DNA from: Sipunculus nudus
Taxonomy: Eukaryota > Annelida > Sipuncula > Golfingiida > Sipunculidae
Direction: 5' to 3'
NCBI GenBank assembly: GCA_026874595.1
Contig: CM049307.1
Span: 93,594,330-93,658,329, forward strand
DNA: 64,000 nt
How positions within the stretch are numbered: the stretch's first letter is position 1; every line of letters begins with the position of its first letter. A program made the position numbers and the translations under genes. Below the pieces are notes generated by a model. It saw nothing but the letters and a program-made list of their open reading frames with translations. It had not been told where the DNA came from and searched no databases. Shown in pieces: positions 60,896 through 64,000 of this stretch.

Positions 60896-61406
60896 GATAA
60901 AGTGAAGTAAATGCAACCATGGCAACCACCTATTTAGAAACTAATCATCAGTCCCCCTATGATGAAGTGAAGTACATGTAACCATGAAAAACACCTAATC
61001 GAAAACTGATCATACATGCCACGTGATACAGTGAACTACATGTAACCATTACAAACTCCTAATCAGAGACTATTAATACAAGCCACGTGATACAGTGAAC
61101 TACATGTAACCATGATAAATACCTAATCAGAGACTTATAATACAGGCCACTTGATACACTGAGGAAGATGTAACCATGACAAACACCTAATCAGAGACTA
61201 ATAATACAAGCCACGTGATACAGTGAACTACATGTAACCATTACAAACTCCTAATCAGAGACTTATAATACAAGCCACGTGATACAGTGAACTACATGTA
61301 ACCCCTTAAACACCTAATCAGAGACTTATAATACATGCCACTTGATACACTGAGGAAGATGTAACCATGACAAACACCTTATCAGAGACTAATCATACAT
61401 CTCACC
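60896..61406. repeat. 64-bp minisatellite with three-unit higher-order pattern
   Basis: Eight copies of a 64-base unit (TGATACAGTGAACTACATGT, then AACCAT and CCTAATCAGAGACT), starting near 60896, 60960, 61024, 61088, 61152, 61216, 61280 and 61343. Units at 61024 and 61216 share one variant, and those at 61152 and 61343 share another (TGATACACTGAGGAAG), giving a 191-192-base higher-order period. It lies in the lectin intron. Confidence 0.85.
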
Positions 61407-62262
61407 AGACCTGATAATGACCTCAACAGTCAATCCTTTGAGTCTACTGACTTTTATCGCACCATACACAGGTAACATTATTATTATGGCACTTTATTGA
61501 CAAAATAAGGGATGGGGGTGGAAATCTGGTATACCCCGTTACAAGGACCTATGGTGTGTGTATATGGTGGAGAGGGGGGAGGGGCGTCTCCTACACCCAC
61601 ACCCACCCTCCACATACACACATATTGTAAATGGAAATGCGCCCCTGCATAAATGCAGAACGATTGTTATGTTAAGTAGACTTTTTTCCCAGTAATGTGA
61701 GATATATCTTATTTGTATAAAAATATATCAATGTTCACTTTGATAAGTTTCTATTTAAGACATCACTATGCAAGGTTATAAAACACTATTAACTTAGTAT
61801 ATGTGACATATGTATATATTTTTCTTTGGTAATATTTTTGGTCAATATTTGGTCAATGTCGTATGATGGGGCTGGTGATGTAAAATTTGTTATTTGAAAA
61901 GAGTATTATTCAAAAGATATTAAAGTATATATTTTAGTTCTTCTGGTATTTTTGTTTCTACACCGCTAGCGTTGAGATCCCATGCCATGGCTCACGGTTT
62001 TAGTTTTTACTTTTACGTCATGATTTATACCAATTTCACTCTACTTTGTTTTCGGAAAATTTACCAAAGTTATTATATTTGTTTCTCGTGGGTGCACACA
62101 AGTAGAATCGGGAGCAGAGGTTAACTTGACTATTATGCACACCGACTGCAATCAATGAAGTTTCCAAAAAATGCAGCAGAAAGAGTCCAGAAGGATTACT
62201 TATATGACGTTATATATCTCTGAAATGTCCTTAACAGTATCGTTAACTGTTGTTGTACTTAC

Positions 62263-62472
62263 GATTATACAGCAAGTTTATTGAATTCCTCATTACACTC
62301 GTGAGGTGGTTCATCTCATATTCGGTTTCTATAGCCACCAGGTCAGCTCCCCGGCTCGTGCAGTACTGACGTGCCTCATCCTTTGTTCTTTCCTGATCAA
62401 GTGCGAACTTGTAACATGATGATTTCGCTCCGTAGTCGAGTTTTAATCCGAATCCATCAGGACAAGTTACTT
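62263..62472 (-). CDS. C-type lectin domain, first domain exon
   Basis: 210-nt exon with acceptor ATCTTTTACAG and a perfect GTAAGT donor. After two bases it reads VTCPDGFGLKLDYGAKSSCY, then KFALDQERTKDEARQYC and GADLVAIETEYEMNHL, ending with one base that joins the exon at 55999. This is the first half of a long-form C-type lectin domain: two N-terminal cysteines, the helix-1 region with the YC cysteine, and the LV.IE.E motif. Together the exons give about 142 residues with all six cysteines of the long form. The exon begins in phase 1, so at least one more upstream exon is needed for the start and signal peptide. The intron between is 6.26 kb and holds several mobile elements. Confidence 0.88.
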
Positions 62473-63967
62473 CTGTAAAAGATCAATTAATAGAAAAAAA
62501 TAGCAGGTGCGAACTAGAGGTCCGATTAAGTAGGTGGACCGGTCAAAGCGGTCAGGTTGATTTTGTAAAACATAATTAAAAATAAATCAAAATTGTTGTT
62601 TTCTATTCTGGTTTTATTCTTCACAATATATTGCATATATTTGTTCAAATATTAAATAAAAGCAATAATCATTTACACAGAAACATGGATTTTTATTTTT
62701 AAATGACTTATCTAAGTCAATTTTTTTGTAAATTTACAGAATTTATTCAAAGAATTTGCAGGGTGGGGATGGCTGCGGCCTGACATAAGCTTAATTGTGA
62801 TACCATTGTTCAGTTGCGATTTGAAAATTTAAAAAAATCTAATGTGAATAATACATATAGTAAATAGAGGCCCATCTATTCAACGAATTATATGTATAGA
62901 AATTGTTCTTATTATAATTTGATGCAAGGTGATATACAGATTAAAATCATTACAGCAGGGGATTAGAATTCTTATGATGAATATGTCACTCTAATCACAA
63001 GTTAAAGAAAAATTACTCGTTTCTGGTAATAAGAAAAAAAAATGAAATAAATACATATACACGTATATGTGCCCATAGCCGCGGAGAATTGACCGGAATA
63101 ACTTGCTTAGGGACCCGCCTTTCATCGTGAATTATAAAATTTCATGCAAAAAATATGCTCATCATTGAATTAGCATCGTCACGCTAGAAACATGACCCTG
63201 AGCCCTCACCAATGTGCTGAAAAGTGAGAACAAACACAACATTTCAAACCTGAAGGAAGTTCAAGTGCATTTCCTCTGGGCATGGCTCATATTTTTACTC
63301 ATACTCATATGTCAATGAGTTTATAGAGATTTGCCCATACATATCATGTGCGCACTGGGTAAGAAATGGTCCTGAAAATTTGAATGAAAGAGACTGCCAG
63401 CACGTACCTTTAAAATAGAACCTAAACGCATAATTTGAATTGTATAACGAAAATTAGCCTTACATTTCTGTATTTTCTCTACATTATAGTAATGAGCATA
63501 GGAAACTAAGATCTTTTAAGATTGATTTTACCTTGAAACTTAGGCTTAAGAATCACATGGTTCTGATCTTGACAAATGATTACTCACTGAGACTACACCA
63601 GTTGTAATAATCTTCGATAGGATTTCATAATTTCTCTAGAAATGTATTTATTTCATTACAAGAATATAACCTGTATAAAAAAATCTAAAATACACATACT
63701 AATCCCAAGCTGGACCAAGAGCCTCTGGATACAGTTTTATATATATTTTTTTTCAATACGTATATAAAAATCATAATAAATGTCATAATATATAAATTAC
63801 AAAACGTATCTATGATACCTTATCAGCCAAAATTCGCCTACAAAGAAAACAATCAATTGTTGCAAAAGTGTGCTATATGTCCTTAAGCAACCAAATCGTA
63901 GAACAGAGCAATAATGAAGCTTATTAATCCAGTTATCTTGACTGAATGGCCCATACACACATCTCAC
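62473..63967. other. Upstream of the lectin exon, presumed intron
   Basis: No exon was identified with confidence. GT-AG-bounded stretches can be drawn (for example after an AG near 63375), but they carry stops in the frames needed. A missing short exon is expected here if the edge exon belongs to the lectin gene. Confidence 0.35.
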
Positions 63968-64000
63968 AGGAGCCACGTCAACACCAGCAGCAGCCTCCAA
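63968..64000 (-). CDS. Possible signal-peptide exon (partial, at window edge)
   Basis: On the minus strand the last 33 bases before a GTGAGA donor read WRLLLVLTWLL in one frame, a typical hydrophobic signal-peptide core. It lies upstream of the lectin exons on the same strand and could be their first exon. However, this frame leaves two bases at the donor while the exon at 62472 needs one, so either another exon lies between or the frame or link is wrong. The start codon is outside the window. Confidence 0.3.

Noticed and set aside
60896-61406. CRISPR-like array
   Set aside because: The whole 64-base unit repeats, with no unique spacers, in an animal intron; it is a minisatellite.

Overview
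The window reads as intron- and repeat-rich nuclear DNA of an invertebrate animal, most likely a lophotrochozoan and probably a mollusc. The signs are strong A+T richness, many (TA)n tracts, decayed LINE/SINE/DNA-transposon copies, short exons with GT-AG borders, and no long open frames. The species call is inference. No bacterial-style gene, operon, CRISPR array or rRNA is visible.

Layout. (1) 1-18339 is a tandem array of three units plus part of a fourth. Unit 1 is 6.54 kb; units 2 and 3 are 4.95 kb because they lack a 1.6 kb segment. Each complete unit carries, on the minus strand, three 60-nt exons with splice sites. They encode a Thr/Pro/Ala-rich, mucin-like 20-residue repeat, and all begin and end in phase 1. 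Each unit also carries a decayed LINE reverse transcriptase and a second LINE fragment. The fourth unit runs out inside the same LINE, whose endonuclease half follows at 18.4-18.9 kb. (2) 21046-21138 is a Ser/Gly-rich phase-1 exon on the same strand, perhaps an upstream exon of the mucin-like gene. (3) 22-25 kb holds an unassigned G+C-richer block and a decayed Tigger/pogo transposon. (4) 29-47.5 kb holds two diverged copies of a two-part segment (A and C). A2-C2 is compact. A1 and C1 are separated by about 9.7 kb that includes a candidate exon and two degenerate satellites. Each C copy carries the same 25-codon signal-peptide-like first exon on the plus strand. (5) 47.5-50 kb holds a minus-strand pseudogene with a repeat of about 78 residues and an L1-like LINE remnant. 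(6) 50-55.6 kb holds simple repeats, small duplications and a fold-back element. (7) 55782-62472 is the best gene: two minus-strand exons with matching phases that make one complete long-form C-type lectin domain. The 6.3 kb intron contains a SINE, a hAT element with target-site duplications, a LINE fragment and a 64-bp minisatellite. A hydrophobic stretch before a splice donor at the right edge may be its signal-peptide exon.

Taken together, the minus strand looks like part of a secreted lectin gene followed by part of a mucin-like gene whose PTS coding capacity has been multiplied by recent tandem duplication. Whether these are expressed, and whether the array continues left of the window, cannot be seen here. 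Translations, splice sites and repeat boundaries were read by eye; family names for transposons rest on motif recognition, not on a search.
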